Source: Cynocephalus volans
Taxonomy: Eukaryota > Chordata > Mammalia > Dermoptera > Cynocephalidae
Length of the DNA: 64,000 nt
NCBI RefSeq assembly: GCF_027409185.1
Contig: NC_084478.1
Location: 79,901,624-79,965,623 of the forward strand
Direction of reading: 5' to 3'
Under the pieces are notes generated by a model, which saw only the letters and a list, made by a program, of their open reading frames with translations, did no database searches and was not told the DNA's origin. Position numbers and translations under genes: made by a program. Below are positions 1 to 44,313 of this stretch, piece after piece; position 1 is the first letter of the stretch, and every line of letters starts with the position of its first letter.

Positions 1-1372
1 ATACCTCAAAGAACTAAAAAGCAAGAATAGTCCAATCCTAAAATTAGTAAATGGAAAAAAATAATTAAGAGCAGAGCAAAACTAAAGAAGATTGAGACCC
101 CAAAAATGATACATAAGATCAATAAAACAAAAGTTGGTTTTTTGAGAAGATAAACAAATAGACAAACCATTCATTAGGCTAACCTAAAAAAGAACAGAGA
201 AGACCTAATTAACAAAAATCAGAAACGAAAAAGGAGACATTACAACTGATATCACAGAAATACAAAGAATCATTAGAAATTATTACTAACGGGCCGACCC
301 CGTGGCGCACTCGGGAGAGTGCGGCGCTGGGAGTGCAGCAACGCTCCCACCGTGGGTTCAGATCCTATATAGGAATGGCTGGTGCACTCACTGGCTGAGT
401 GCCGTCATGAAAAAGACAAAAAAAAAAAAAAAAAAAGAAATTATTACTAACAACTATATGCCAACAAATTTGAAAATATGAAGGAAACAGGAAAATTTCT
501 GGACACATACAAACTACCAAGACTGAACCAAGAAGAAATAGAAAAGCTGAACAGACCAGTAACAAGCAGTGAGACTGAAGCAGTAATCAGCAGTCTCCCA
601 ACAAAGAAAAAGCCCAGGATTAGATGGCTTTACTGCTGAATTCTACCAAACTTTTAAATTCTCTTCAAACTACTCAAAAAAATGGAAACACAGCCCATTC
701 TCTCAAACTCATTCTGTGAGGCCAGCATCACATTGATACCAAAGCCAGACAAAGAAACAACAAAAAAAAGAGAACTATAGGCCAATATCTCTGATGAACA
801 CAGATGCAAAAATCCTCAACAAAATATTAGCCAACAGAAAACAGCAACACATCAAAAAAGTGTTCCAAGAGATGGAACCAACCTAAACATCCATGGATGG
901 ATGACTAGATAAGGAAAATGTGGTATATATACATAGTGGAATACTACTCTGCCATAAAAAAGAATGAAATTCTGCCATCTGCAGCAACATGGATGAACTT
1001 AGACAAAAGTCTGTTAAGTCCAATAACCCAGGCACAGAAAGAAAAATAACGTATATCCTCACTCATAAATGGAAGCTAAAAAAAATAAACAAAAAAAGAA
1101 AAAAGTAAGATACAATAATCACAATAATTTGTTGAACTTTCGAAAGTAGAGAACAGAACTGAGGCCACTAGAGGTAGGAAAGGAGGGAGGATTTAGTGAG
1201 AAATTGGTAAAGGGCCACAAAAATTGATTACATTGTGTAATGCTGAATATATTAACGATCCTGATTTGAGCATCACATACTGCACATAGGTATTGATATT
1301 CAATGCTGTACCCCACAGATATATACTAACAATTATGTTTCAATAAAAAAATTTTTTTTAATTTCAAAAAGA
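1..1372 (+). mobile_element. L1 fragment, ORF2 and 3' end, internally deleted
   Basis: The sequence starts inside L1 ORF2, just before the reverse transcriptase region. It runs through degenerate RT sequence to about 860, then jumps to the distal 3' end (WYIY-TMEYYSAIK-like region near 920-960) and 3' UTR, ending in an A/T-rich tail near 1345-1372. About 2 kb of ORF2 is missing at the jump. Frames are broken throughout. It lies antisense to TEX11. Confidence 0.85.
291..435 (+). mobile_element. CYN-like tRNA-derived SINE, long type
   Basis: The body has an A-box-like TGGCGCACTCGGGAGAG, a B-box-like GGTTCAGATCC, then TATATAGG, the GTGCACTCACTGGCTGAG tail and an A tail. It is flanked by a 16-bp direct repeat (275-290 and 436-451, AGAAATTATTACTAAC), so it is a clean insertion into the L1. 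Confidence 0.9.
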
Positions 1373-2806
1373 ATGTCACTTTCTCCCATAAATCAAAAAA
1401 CTTCCAACTATTAAAAAGCAATGACAGCCAAGCTGGGGTCGCTAGAGCCCAGGGGAAGAGGAGGAGAGACCTACGGAGTCCATGAAGGCAGGAGAAACCA
1501 TGATGAGAGAAAGAAAGGACCACTCGCACCATTTTGAATCCTGGCCACTTCAAGGCTGGAGCTGGTGATTGCATGGAACAGGAGCCAGCAAAAGCCACAG
1601 CTATGGTCTTTGTATGAAGTTGCTTAGAGGCAGCAGGGAAGAAGGCCTTGGTGGCCCTCAGGCCAGCAAGACCACTAACAGCGTTCCCGTTGACCCACAC
1701 AGAAGTGAGGGGCCACAACAGCTGAATAAAGGAGACATTCAGAGGCCAATGAGTCATTGTAAGGGACTGGCACATGGCCCATCCCAGAGGAAGTGTTTGG
1801 AGTACAGGCAGTGGGGGAGATGGGACCACCAGGGGAACACTGGGGCACAGCATGCACAGCTGATCTGGCCCCCAGTCAGTGCAGTACCACTCAGTGGAGA
1901 CTGGTTAGGAATACAGATCTGCAGGGAGTACAGTTTGCTGAAAAGTCTCAGGCCCAGACCAGAGTTTCCACACAACTCAGGAGTACCAGAACTCACAAGA
2001 CCTGGAAGTACACACAAGGACAACAATTAAAACCTGAGCTGCACAAAAAGCTTTCCCCAAGGAACAGCAGCAAAGCAGCAATTTAGCTCAACTACAGGGC
2101 TCAAGTGCTGGTCCCCACAGGAAGTTCCCCCACTTTAGAAGTAAGCAAAGGACAACAAATTACTTCTAGTGCAGAGTTTTATTAGTGGGAACAGCGAATA
2201 ATCCAACAAAAAACTGAAAGAAAAAACAAAATACCCACAGATCAGAGACAAAGTTTGATATTAATTAGTAAAGGTCTCACATCACCAAAGAACACCTATA
2301 AAACCTAGAAGGACCGGAAGCCCCCTAGGCTCCCAAGCCAGAAAGAGGGAAGTTTGGTGGTCTGAGCCATGACCCCCAACACCCACAACCAGCCCAGTGA
2401 TGGCCACCAAGCTGCCACAGGAAGCACCCCAGGCTCCTGAGCTGGGGCAGTGGGGGGCCAAGGGCTTCAGCCACACCCCCTGACATCTGCAACCAGCTCG
2501 GTGACAACCACCAAGCCACCACTGGAAGCCCCCTCATCTCCCCAGCAGGGATGGTGGGGGGCTGAGGGCTTCAGACACACCCCCCTGACATCTGCATTGA
2601 GCCCAGCAACAACTGAGCCACCGCAGGAAGTCCCCTGGGCTCCCCTGAAGGAATGAGGGGGGTGTCATGGGCCTCAACCACACCCCCCTTCTTTCTCCTT
2701 CTCCCACCCTATTTCCTTCCTCCTTCCCCTTTCTCCCTTCCCCCTAATTACTCTGCAACATCTTAGAATGTAAAAAAATAATATTAATAAATAAACTTAA
2801 AAAAAA
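1373..2806 (+). mobile_element. VNTR-bearing retroelement, copy A
   Basis: About 1.4 kb that is matched almost end to end by 16541-17996. It starts in a region with a GTCACTTTCTCCC motif and carries an internal array of about 3.5 units of roughly 105 bp (2321-2690). A polypyrimidine stretch follows, then ATAAATAAA and a short A tail. It shares no visible similarity with the 5' UTR of the full-length L1 at 3165. Copy B starts with an AACGGCGGAATAGACAG motif resembling L1 5' ends. It may therefore be the 5' UTR of another L1 subfamily, polyadenylated early, or an SVA-like non-autonomous element. I do not recognise a named family. Confidence 0.6.
2321..2690 (+). repeat. Tandem array, about 3.5 units of ~105 bp
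   Basis: Each unit begins near CCCCTGGGCTCCC, continues through a G-rich block and a CAACCACACCCCC block, and ends near CCACCACAGGAAG. The matching array in copy B is at about 17529-17900, with the same number of units in the same register. The array therefore predates the two insertions. Confidence 0.7.
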
Positions 2807-2807
2807 G

Positions 2808-2970
2808 AGGACTTCTAGTTCCAGCCAAGATAGAATAGCTTAATTCAAACTGATCCTCCCACTGAAAACAACTATAAAAGCTGAACAAATATAACTGTTT
2901 GAAGGCATTGGAGTGGCTACAGTCTTTGAAAGAAGGGAAATCCACAAGGTGAACCCTGTATTCAACTCAG
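2808..2970 (+). mobile_element. Old L1 5' end fragment
   Basis: The block from GACTTCTAGTTCC through CCACTGAAAACAAC to ACAAGGTGAACCCTGTATTC resembles the 5' UTR of old mammalian L1M elements. No ORF survives. Confidence 0.55.
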
Positions 2971-3059
2971 TTTTATCATATAATGTATGATATGGGATTT
3001 GTCAGGTTGCTGTCATAGTATTTACATGGACAAATACTACTAACTGTACATTTAATTCA

Positions 3060-3164
3060 TACATTTTATAGTTTATTAAGCACTTTTCACAAAAACTCTA
3101 ATTTTAACCCTATAACACTCTAAGGGAGATATTATTATTGCCATTTTAAAAATGAGAAAACTAG
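3060..3164 (-). mobile_element. MIR, first half, split by the L1
   Basis: Antisense MIR core: TATTATTATTGCCATTTT followed by AAATGAGAAAACT. The element resumes at 9970 after the L1, where AAAGTCACACAGCTAGTAAG continues the MIR consensus order. Confidence 0.8.
3148..3164 (+). repeat. L1 target-site duplication, 5' copy
   Basis: AAAAATGAGAAAACTAG, repeated exactly at 9953-9969 after the L1 poly(A). A perfect 17-bp match indicates a fairly recent insertion. Confidence 0.92.
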
Positions 3165-3169
3165 TTTTT

Positions 3170-3180
3170 CAAGATGGCGG
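3170..3180 (+). promoter_or_regulatory. YY1-like site at the L1 5' end
   Basis: CAAGATGGCGG lies 6 bp inside the L1. The YY1 core AAGATGGC at the extreme 5' end is a known L1 promoter feature that sets the transcription start. A similar ATCAAGATGGCGG opens another L1 at about 30438. Confidence 0.7.
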
Positions 3181-4818
3181 AGGCTGCGGCATCTGGCGCG
3201 GAGTAGCTGAGGTGGAAAAGGCGGCCACTGGGCCTCAGGCAGCCGGGAAACTTGTGGACCTTCCTCTCGCCATCTCTTAAGGGAGGACTGCTGCTGCTGA
3301 CCGGTCGTGGGGGGTGACCGCCACTTTGCCCCCGGCAGGAGAGGCTGCCTCATTTACAGGCAACAGCTTTGAAGTGCGGAGCAGGAAAAGAACTGTTTCT
3401 TAGCTGCAAAAGCGAGTCTCGAAACAGGGAACACAGCGCCAGGGCTGCTGTGGATGCAGCCAGGATCCCGGAGGCCGGGGCTGTGCTGAAGGCGGCCAGC
3501 TGCCCTATTCAGGATATGAGGTTTCAGGCCGGCATTAAAGAAGATTCCTGGGAGCGCCCGAGCCACGCCGCGACTGAACAGCCCGAGGCAGCAGCGGCCG
3601 AGAACTGGGAAAGGTGGCAAACCAGAGACAGAGAGCAAGCACCCGACCTGGCACAGCACTGTGAGTGACCCCTGGCACAGCTCTGTTCGGGGGGTGGATG
3701 CCCACGCGGCTCCCGCCTGCACCACCAGGCCACTCACCGCCCGGTGCTGCCTCCATTTTCCCAGGTGCGGGCAGCTCCGCCCTGCTCGGCCATCACTGAG
3801 CCCTCCCACTTGCTGGCCTGGCGCCAGGCTTTCCGGAGCCTGCGGACCGGCCTCGGCTCCCACTCCCTCCGCGGTTCTCTGGCGGGGCTGGTGGCGGAGG
3901 GCGTCCCGGGACAGTATCGGGAGGGCAAGGAAGTACGGGCGGGCAGACTGTCACTCCACCATACCCTGGACTCCGGCCCCAGGTAAACTCCCTGTTACTG
4001 GGAGGCAGATACCATCTCTGCGGCCACCCGTTTGGAAAAAAGCCTAACAAATTTCTGGTTGGGAATAGTGTGGTAGGAGAGTTCCCAGGTCCGCTTGAAC
4101 CTGCCGGAGACCAGGCTGCAGGTAGGCGCTAGACTCGGTTTATACTGGGGGGATACAAAGGTGAACAAGTCCCGAGAAAGATCTACATAGTGCTACAAAG
4201 GCACCCAGAGAGATCGGACATCTGTGCCCAGCAGAAACCTGGTAGACTTCCTGGGCGAGGCGGTGCCGAGCAGGGTCTTGAAGGCCCAGCTGATAGACGA
4301 GGGGTGCAGAAGACACGCCCCAGCCCAGCACAGTGCGCACAGAGTGGGGAGACGTGCAGCAAGGGAGGCGGAGACTCGACAGAAACCACACACCTGGTGG
4401 GGTCGCCACTGCACGATCTGACAAGCCTGGGCCAGAGCACACGGAACAGGGAAAAGTCCTGCACAGGAAGTGAAAGCTCAACAGAGATCACACAACCTGT
4501 GGTACGTGATCCACCAGCCCAGCAGAGTACAAGCTGACCAGAAAGGTGGCTCCCCGGAGAAGCCCAAGACCCAAGGCAACCACACACACAAGGCACTAGA
4601 GGCCAACTGAGCAGTCACGGAGGGAGCCATACGAAATTGGCAACCATAGCAACATCCTAGTTAGTCATTAGTCTCAAACCGGTGGACTGTGAAACCCCCT
4701 GCCACAATGAATAAACACCAAAAAAAAAGATACCAGAAATACAAAAAATCAAGAAAGTACACCACCAAAAGTTAATAAATCTCAAACTCTAGATCCTATA
4801 GAACAAGAAGCCCTTGAA

Positions 4819-5688
4819 ATGACTGACAAGGAATTTCGAGTGATAATTCTAAGGAAACTGAATGAGATACAAGAAAACTCAGCTAGACATCATGATGAAA
4901 TGAGGAAAAGTATACAGGATCTGAAAGAGGAAATGTACAAGGAAATCAATGTCCTGAAAAAAAATGTAGCAGAACTTGCTGAACTGAAGAAGTTATTCAA
5001 CGAAATAAAAAACACAACGGAGAGTTTAACCAGCAGGCTTGTTGAAGTTGAAGAGAGAACCTCTGAACTTGAAGATGGGCTGTTTGAAATAACACAAGCA
5101 GACAAAAAGAAAGAAAAAAGAATCAAGGACATTGAAGAAAATCTGAGAGAGATATCAGACAACCATAAGCGATCAAATATCCGAGTCATGGGTATTCCAG
5201 AAGGGGAGGAAAATGGAGATTCCATTGAAAACATATTCAACAAAATAGTGGCAGAAAACTTCCCAGGTATAGGAAAAATCACAGATCTTCAGATCCAGGA
5301 AGCTCAACGATCTCCAAATGTATTCAACCCAAAAAGACCTTCTCCAAGACATGTCATAGTCAAATTGGTAAAACTCACAGATAAAGAGAGAATCTTAAAA
5401 GCTGCAAGAGAGAAGCGTCAAATCACCTATAAGGGAGCCCCAATCAGGTTAACATCAGACTTTTCATCACAAACCCTAAAAGCTAGAAAGGAATGGGATG
5501 ATATTTTCAAAATACTAAAAGACAAAGATTGCCAGCCAAGAATACTCTACCCTGCAAGGCTATCCTTCCGAAATGAGGGGCAAATAGTATATTTCTCAGA
5601 CAAACAAAAACTGCGGGAGTTCACTACCACAAGACCACCCTTACAAGAAATCCTCAAGGGATTACTGGGTTTGGTTCCTGAAAAATAA
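4819..5688 (+). CDS. L1 ORF1 protein (RNA-binding chaperone), 289 codons
   Basis: ORF1p is the trimeric nucleic-acid chaperone that coats L1 RNA. The first ~95 residues are charged and heptad-like, consistent with the coiled coil. An RRM-like domain follows (NIRVMGIPEGEENGDS near residue 120), and then the C-terminal domain (REKRQITYKGAPIRL, ARLSFRNEGQIVYFS). The frame is open upstream of this ATG to 4711. A better upstream ATG lies at 4707 but in another frame, separated by an A9 run at about 4719-4727, so a one-base change in that run probably cost about 38 N-terminal codons. The usual length is about 330-340 residues. The RNA-binding half is intact. Confidence 0.92.
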   Translation: MTDKEFRVIILRKLNEIQENSARHHDEMRKSIQDLKEEMYKEINVLKKNVAELAELKKLFNEIKNTTESLTSRLVEVEERTSELEDGLFEITQADKKKEKRIKDIEENLREISDNHKRSNIRVMGIPEGEENGDSIENIFNKIVAENFPGIGKITDLQIQEAQRSPNVFNPKRPSPRHVIVKLVKLTDKERILKAAREKRQITYKGAPIRLTSDFSSQTLKARKEWDDIFKILKDKDCQPRILYPARLSFRNEGQIVYFSDKQKLREFTTTRPPLQEILKGLLGLVPEK

Positions 5689-5875
5689 CTACCACTGCCA
5701 TAAAAACCCAAGAAAAATCTAAACCCGCTAGTATAATAAAAATGGCATTCATGAAGAGAAAACAAGCTAACAAAAACACTACCTACAAACTAAGGAACCA
5801 ACAAACACAGAAAACAAACAGTAAATCAGAAAGCAAGGAACAAAACACACCTAAGACAACCAAACAACCAATAAA

Positions 5876-8800
5876 ATGCTAGGAATAAATCAACACCTTT
5901 CAATAACAACTCTTAATGTAAAAGGCTTAAATTCCCCAATCAAAAGACACAGACTGGCTAACTGGATCAAAAAGCAGGACCCAAGTATATGCTGCCTACA
6001 AAAGACCCACCTCACCCATAAAGATTCACACAGACTAAGAGTGAAAGGATGGAAAAAGATTTACCATGCAAACAGAAAAGAAAAACGAGCTGGAGTAGCT
6101 ATTCTTATATCTGACAAAATAGACTTTAAACTAAAAACCATAAAAAGAGACAATGAGGGACACTACTTAATGATAAAAGGACTGATCCATCAAGAAGACA
6201 TAACAATCATAAATATGTATGCACCCAATGTTGGAGCAGCCAGATTTATAAAACAAACTCTATTAGACCTAAAGAAGGAAATAGACACTAATACCATAAT
6301 AGCAGGGGACCTGAACACCCCACTGTCAATATTAGACAGATCATCTAGGCAAAGAATCAGTAGAGAAACACAAGATCCAAACAAAACTCTAGACCAATTG
6401 GAATTGGCAGATATCTACAGAACATTCCACCCAACAACCTCAGAATATTCATTCTTCTCAGCAGCACATGGATCATTCTCCAGGATAGATCACATATTAG
6501 GTCACAAATCAAGTCTCAATAAATTCAAAAAAATTGGAATTATCCCATGTATCTTCTCAGAACACAATGGATTAAAACTAGAAATTAATAACAAACGAAA
6601 CTCTGGAAACTATACAAACACATGGAAATTAAACAGCATTCTACTTAATGACATATGGGTCCAAGAAGAAATCAAGCAGGAAATCAAAAAATTTATTGAA
6701 AATAATGAAAACAATGATACATCATACCAAAACCTGTGGGATACTGCAAAAGCAGTATTGAGGGGAAAATTTATTGCATTAAACGCTCACTTCAGAAGAA
6801 TAGAAAGATGGCAAGTGAACAAACTAACACTTCACCTTAAAGAACTAGAAAAACAAGAACAATCCAAACCTAAAGTTAGCAGACGGAAAGAAATCATTAA
6901 GATCAGAGCAGAACTGAATGAAATTGAAAACCAAAAAACAATTCAAAAGATCAACGAATCAAAAAGTTGGTTTTTTGAAAAGATAAATAAAATTGACAAA
7001 CCATTAGCATGGCTAACAAAAAAAAGAAGAGAGAAGACTCAAATAACAAAAATTAGAAATGAAAAAGGCGATATTACAACTGATTCATCTGAAATACAAG
7101 GAATCATTCGAGACTACTATAAACAACTATACGCCAACAAATTTGAAAATCTGGAGGAAATGGATAAATTTCTGGACACACACAAGCTCCCAAAACTGAA
7201 CCGTGAAGATGTAGAAAATTTGAACAGACCAATAACAATAGAGGAGATTGAAGCTGTTATCAGAAGGCTCCCAACAAAGAAAAGCCCAGGACCAGATGGA
7301 TTCACAGCAGAATTTTACCAAACATTCAAACAGGAATTGACACCGATTCTTTACAAACTATTCCAAAAGATTGAAACGGACGCAAATCTCCCAAACTCAT
7401 TCTATGAAGCAAACATCATCCTGATACCAAAACCAGGTAAAGATATAATCAAAAAAGAAAACTACAGGCCGATATCCTTGATGAATATAGATGCAAAAAT
7501 CCTCACTAAATTACTAGCAAACAGAATACAGCAACACATACGTAAAATTATTCATCACGATCAAGTGGGATTCATCCCAGGGATGCAAGGTTGGTTCAAC
7601 ATACGCAAATCAATAAATGTGATACACCATATTAATAAAGTCAAACACAAGGACCATATGATCATCTCTATAGATGCTGAAAAAGCATTTGATAAAGTTC
7701 AGCACTCATTCATGACAAAGACCCTCTATAAGTTAGGTATAGAGGGAAAGTATATCGACATAATGAAAGCCATATATGCCAAACCCACAGCCAATATCAT
7801 CCTGAATGGGGAAAAGCTGAAAGCTTTTCCTTTAAGAACAGGAACTAGACAAGGATGCCCACTCTCACCACTCCTATTCAACATAGTGTTGGAAGTACTA
7901 GCCAGAGCAATCAGAGAAGAGAAGGAAATAAAGGGCATCCAGATTGGAAAACATGAAGTCAAACTGTCCCTGTTTGCAGATGACATGATCCTATATATCG
8001 AACAGCCTAAAACCTCTACAAAAAAACTGCTGGAATTGATAAATGATTTCAGCACAGTTGCAGGATACAAAATCAACACACAAAAATCAGTAGCATTTCT
8101 TTTCTCCAATAGTGAACATGCAGAACGAGAAATCAAGAAAGCCTGCCTATTTACAATAGCCACCAAAAAAATAAAATACTTAGGAATTGAGTTAACCAAG
8201 GAGGTGAAAAATCTCTATAATGAGAACTACAAACCACTGCTGAGAGAAATTAGAGAGGATACAAGAAGATGGAAAGATATCCCATGCTCTTGGATTGGAA
8301 GAATCAACATAGTGAAAATGTCCATACTACCCAAAGTGATATACAAATTCAATGCAATCCCCATCAAAATTCCAAAGACATTTTTCTCAGAAATGGAAAA
8401 AACTATCCAGACATTTATATGGAACAATAAAAGACCACGCATAGCCAAAGCAATGGTGAGCAAAAAAAATAAAGCTGGAGGCATAACACTACCTGACTTT
8501 AAGCTATACTACAAAGCTATAATAACCAAAACAGTATGGTACTGGCATAAAAACAGACACACTGATCAATGGAATAGAATAGAGAATCCAGAAATCAACC
8601 CACACACTTACTGTCAGCTGATCTTTGACAAAGGCACCAAGCCTATTCAGTGGCGAAGGGACTGCCTCTTCAGCAAATGGTGCTGGGACAACTGGATATC
8701 CATATGCAGGAGAATGAAACTAGATCCATACCTCTCGCCGTATACTAAAATCAACTCAAAATGGATTAAGGATTTAAATATACACCCTGAAACAATAAAA

Positions 8801-9106
8801 CTTCTTAAAGAAAACATAGGAGAAACACTCCAGGAAATAGGACTGGGCACAGACTTCATGAATACGACCCCAAAAGCACGGGCAACCAAAGGAAAAATAA
8901 ACAAATGGGATTATATCAAACTAAAAATTTTCTGCACAGCAAAAGAAACAATTAAAAGAGTTAAAAGACAACCAACAGAGTGGGAGAAAATATTTGCAAA
9001 ATATATATCTGACATAGGATTAATATCCAGAATATATAAGGAACTCAAACAACTGTACAAGAAGAAAACAAGCAACCCAAAATTAAAAAATGGGCAAAAG
9101 AGCTAA
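5876..9106 (+). CDS. L1 ORF2 protein, truncated at 1076 codons
   Basis: ORF2p nicks target DNA and reverse-transcribes L1 RNA. The N-terminal AP-type endonuclease has N14, D145 (AGDLNT), D205 (SRIDHILG) and H230 in register with the human numbering. The position equivalent to catalytic Glu43 reads Lys (codon AAG at 6002-6004, context CLQKTHL). The reverse transcriptase is complete: [42 protein letters not shown], and the FADD active site at residues 700-703. The frame breaks at an A run near 9090 and stops at 9106, about 200 residues short, so the Cys-rich C-terminus is lost. The ATG gives the usual ORF2 start. Confidence 0.93.
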   Translation: MLGINQHLSITTLNVKGLNSPIKRHRLANWIKKQDPSICCLQKTHLTHKDSHRLRVKGWKKIYHANRKEKRAGVAILISDKIDFKLKTIKRDNEGHYLMIKGLIHQEDITIINMYAPNVGAARFIKQTLLDLKKEIDTNTIIAGDLNTPLSILDRSSRQRISRETQDPNKTLDQLELADIYRTFHPTTSEYSFFSAAHGSFSRIDHILGHKSSLNKFKKIGIIPCIFSEHNGLKLEINNKRNSGNYTNTWKLNSILLNDIWVQEEIKQEIKKFIENNENNDTSYQNLWDTAKAVLRGKFIALNAHFRRIERWQVNKLTLHLKELEKQEQSKPKVSRRKEIIKIRAELNEIENQKTIQKINESKSWFFEKINKIDKPLAWLTKKRREKTQITKIRNEKGDITTDSSEIQGIIRDYYKQLYANKFENLEEMDKFLDTHKLPKLNREDVENLNRPITIEEIEAVIRRLPTKKSPGPDGFTAEFYQTFKQELTPILYKLFQKIETDANLPNSFYEANIILIPKPGKDIIKKENYRPISLMNIDAKILTKLLANRIQQHIRKIIHHDQVGFIPGMQGWFNIRKSINVIHHINKVKHKDHMIISIDAEKAFDKVQHSFMTKTLYKLGIEGKYIDIMKAIYAKPTANIILNGEKLKAFPLRTGTRQGCPLSPLLFNIVLEVLARAIREEKEIKGIQIGKHEVKLSLFADDMILYIEQPKTSTKKLLELINDFSTVAGYKINTQKSVAFLFSNSEHAEREIKKACLFTIATKKIKYLGIELTKEVKNLYNENYKPLLREIREDTRRWKDIPCSWIGRINIVKMSILPKVIYKFNAIPIKIPKTFFSEMEKTIQTFIWNNKRPRIAKAMVSKKNKAGGITLPDFKLYYKAIITKTVWYWHKNRHTDQWNRIENPEINPHTYCQLIFDKGTKPIQWRRDCLFSKWCWDNWISICRRMKLDPYLSPYTKINSKWIKDLNIHPETIKLLKENIGETLQEIGLGTDFMNTTPKARATKGKINKWDYIKLKIFCTAKETIKRVKRQPTEWEKIFAKYISDIGLISRIYKELKQLYKKKTSNPKLKNGQKS

Positions 9107-9701
9107 GTAGGCATTTCTCTAAGGAAGATATACAAATGGCCAACAGACATATGAAAAAATGCTCAACATCACTCAGCATCCGGGAAATGCAAATCAAAAC
9201 CACACTGAGATACCATCTAACCCCAGTTAGGATGGCCAAAATCCAAAAGACTATGAACGCTAAATGCTGGCGAGGTTGCGGAGAAAAAGGAACTCTCATA
9301 CATTGTTGGTGGGACTGCAAATGCAGCCTCTATGGAAAAAGGTATGGAGGTTCCTCAAACAATTGCAGATAGATCTACCATACGACCCAGCTATCCCACT
9401 GTTGGGAATATACCCAGAGGAATGGAAATCATCAAGTCGAAGGTATACCTGTTTCCCAATGTTTATCGCAGCACTCTTTACAATAGCCAAGAGTTGGAAC
9501 CAGCCCAAATGCCCATCATCGGATGAGTGGATACGGAAAATGTGGTACATCTACACAATGGAATACTACTCAGCTATAAAAACGAATGAAATACTGCCAT
9601 TTGCAACAACATGGATGGACCTTGAGAGAATTATATTAAGTGAAACAAGTCAGGCACAGAAAGAGAAATACCACATGTTCTCACTTATTGGTGGGAGCTA
9701 A
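9107..9701 (+). pseudogene. Out-of-frame ORF2 C-terminal remnant
   Basis: The Cys-rich region ([19 protein letters not shown]) continues one frame over, open from 9136 to 9372. The distal part ([41 protein letters not shown]-like end) is in a third frame, open at 9264-9701. The first shift is at an A run near 9090. The second is a net loss of a few bases near 9320, between the CWWDCK and PLWK motifs. Confidence 0.88.
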
Positions 9702-9719
9702 AAATTAATATATAAATTC

Positions 9720-9747
9720 ATACACACACACACACACACACACACAG

Positions 9748-9776
<29 letters not shown>
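9720..9776 (+). repeat. (CA)n microsatellite in the L1 3' UTR
   Basis: About 28 CA units with one interrupting CAGA. Confidence 0.95.
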
Positions 9777-9779
<3 letters not shown>

Positions 9780-9780
9780 C

Positions 9781-9895
9781 GGGGGGGGGAAGAAGATATA
9801 ACAACCACAATTATTTGAAGTTGATACGACAAGCAAACAGAAAGGACATTGTTGGGGGGGGAGGGGGGAGGGAGAAGGGAGGGAGGTTTTGGTGA
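9781..9895 (+). other. G-rich polypurine tract of the L1 3' UTR
   Basis: A G9 run at 9781-9789, then at about 9850-9890 runs of G8, G6-7, GGG and GGG separated by A or AGAA. This is a potential G-quadruplex. A G-rich 3' UTR tract is a recurrent feature of mammalian L1. Confidence 0.75.
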
Positions 9896-9952
9896 TGGGG
9901 AGCAATAATCAGCCACAATGTATATCGACAAAATAAAATTTAAAAAAAAAAA

Positions 9953-9969
9953 AAAAATGAGAAAACTAG
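9953..9969 (+). repeat. L1 target-site duplication, 3' copy
   Basis: Exact copy of 3148-3164, merging with the poly(A) on its left. Confidence 0.92.
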
Positions 9970-10060
9970 GTAATCTTCCAAAGTCACACAGCTAGTAAGT
10001 CACAGGCCTACGTAAGTCAAACCTAAGTCTTCAGATTTCAAACTCTGTATTCTTTTCCTT
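9970..10060 (-). mobile_element. MIR, second half
   Basis: GTAATCTTCC then AAAGTCACACAGCTAGTAAGTCACAG continues the antisense MIR begun at 3060. Removing the L1 and one TSD copy gives a continuous MIR. Confidence 0.8.
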
Positions 10061-10405
10061 ATTTACTTAATGCTTCAAAATATTCAATAGAAAATCTCTT
10101 TTAAGACTAAATAATACCACTCCCTTAGGTGGAGAAACTGTTACTCTATCAAGTTACGGGTAGCAAAAAATTAATTCAGAAATACTGAATTGTAAGTTCA
10201 ATATTTATTTCACTGAACCACTGTAACACCAACTATAGTACTACTGAGACTTTCAACTGTAGTAGATAAACCAATTATAAAAGAAACATGGATAGCACAA
10301 AAGATTTCAATCCTTTTCCAGTCTTACACTAACTTCAACCATTTTCATAGGAGTAACAACTATATCATTACATCTGCCCTTTCTTCTCAATTAATTAGGA
10401 CTTAC

Positions 10406-44313
<33,908 letters not shown>

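Larger units (their letters stand above)
3165..9957 (+). mobile_element. Full-length L1 retrotransposon
   Basis: About 6.8 kb and bounded by a perfect 17-bp duplication. The order is a GC-rich 5' UTR of roughly 1.6 kb (3165-4818), ORF1 (4819-5688), a 187-nt spacer, ORF2 (5876-9106, prematurely stopped), the shifted ORF2 C-terminus (9136-9701), a 3' UTR with (CA)n and a G-rich tract, an AATAAA motif and poly(A) at about 9942-9957. It inserted into a MIR inside a TEX11 intron, antisense to the gene. It is the youngest-looking L1 in the window. Two small frame breaks and an endonuclease substitution make autonomous activity unlikely. Confidence 0.95.

Noticed and set aside
2321-2690. CRISPR-like array
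   Set aside because: Units of ~105 bp are contiguous and diverged, without repeat-spacer structure, in a vertebrate genome.
7726-8199. 157-codon minus-strand ORF
   Set aside because: Shadow of the L1 ORF2 reverse transcriptase region on the other strand.
9698-9931. Minus-strand ORFs rich in Cys/Val
   Set aside because: Translation of the (CA)n and G-rich L1 3' UTR.
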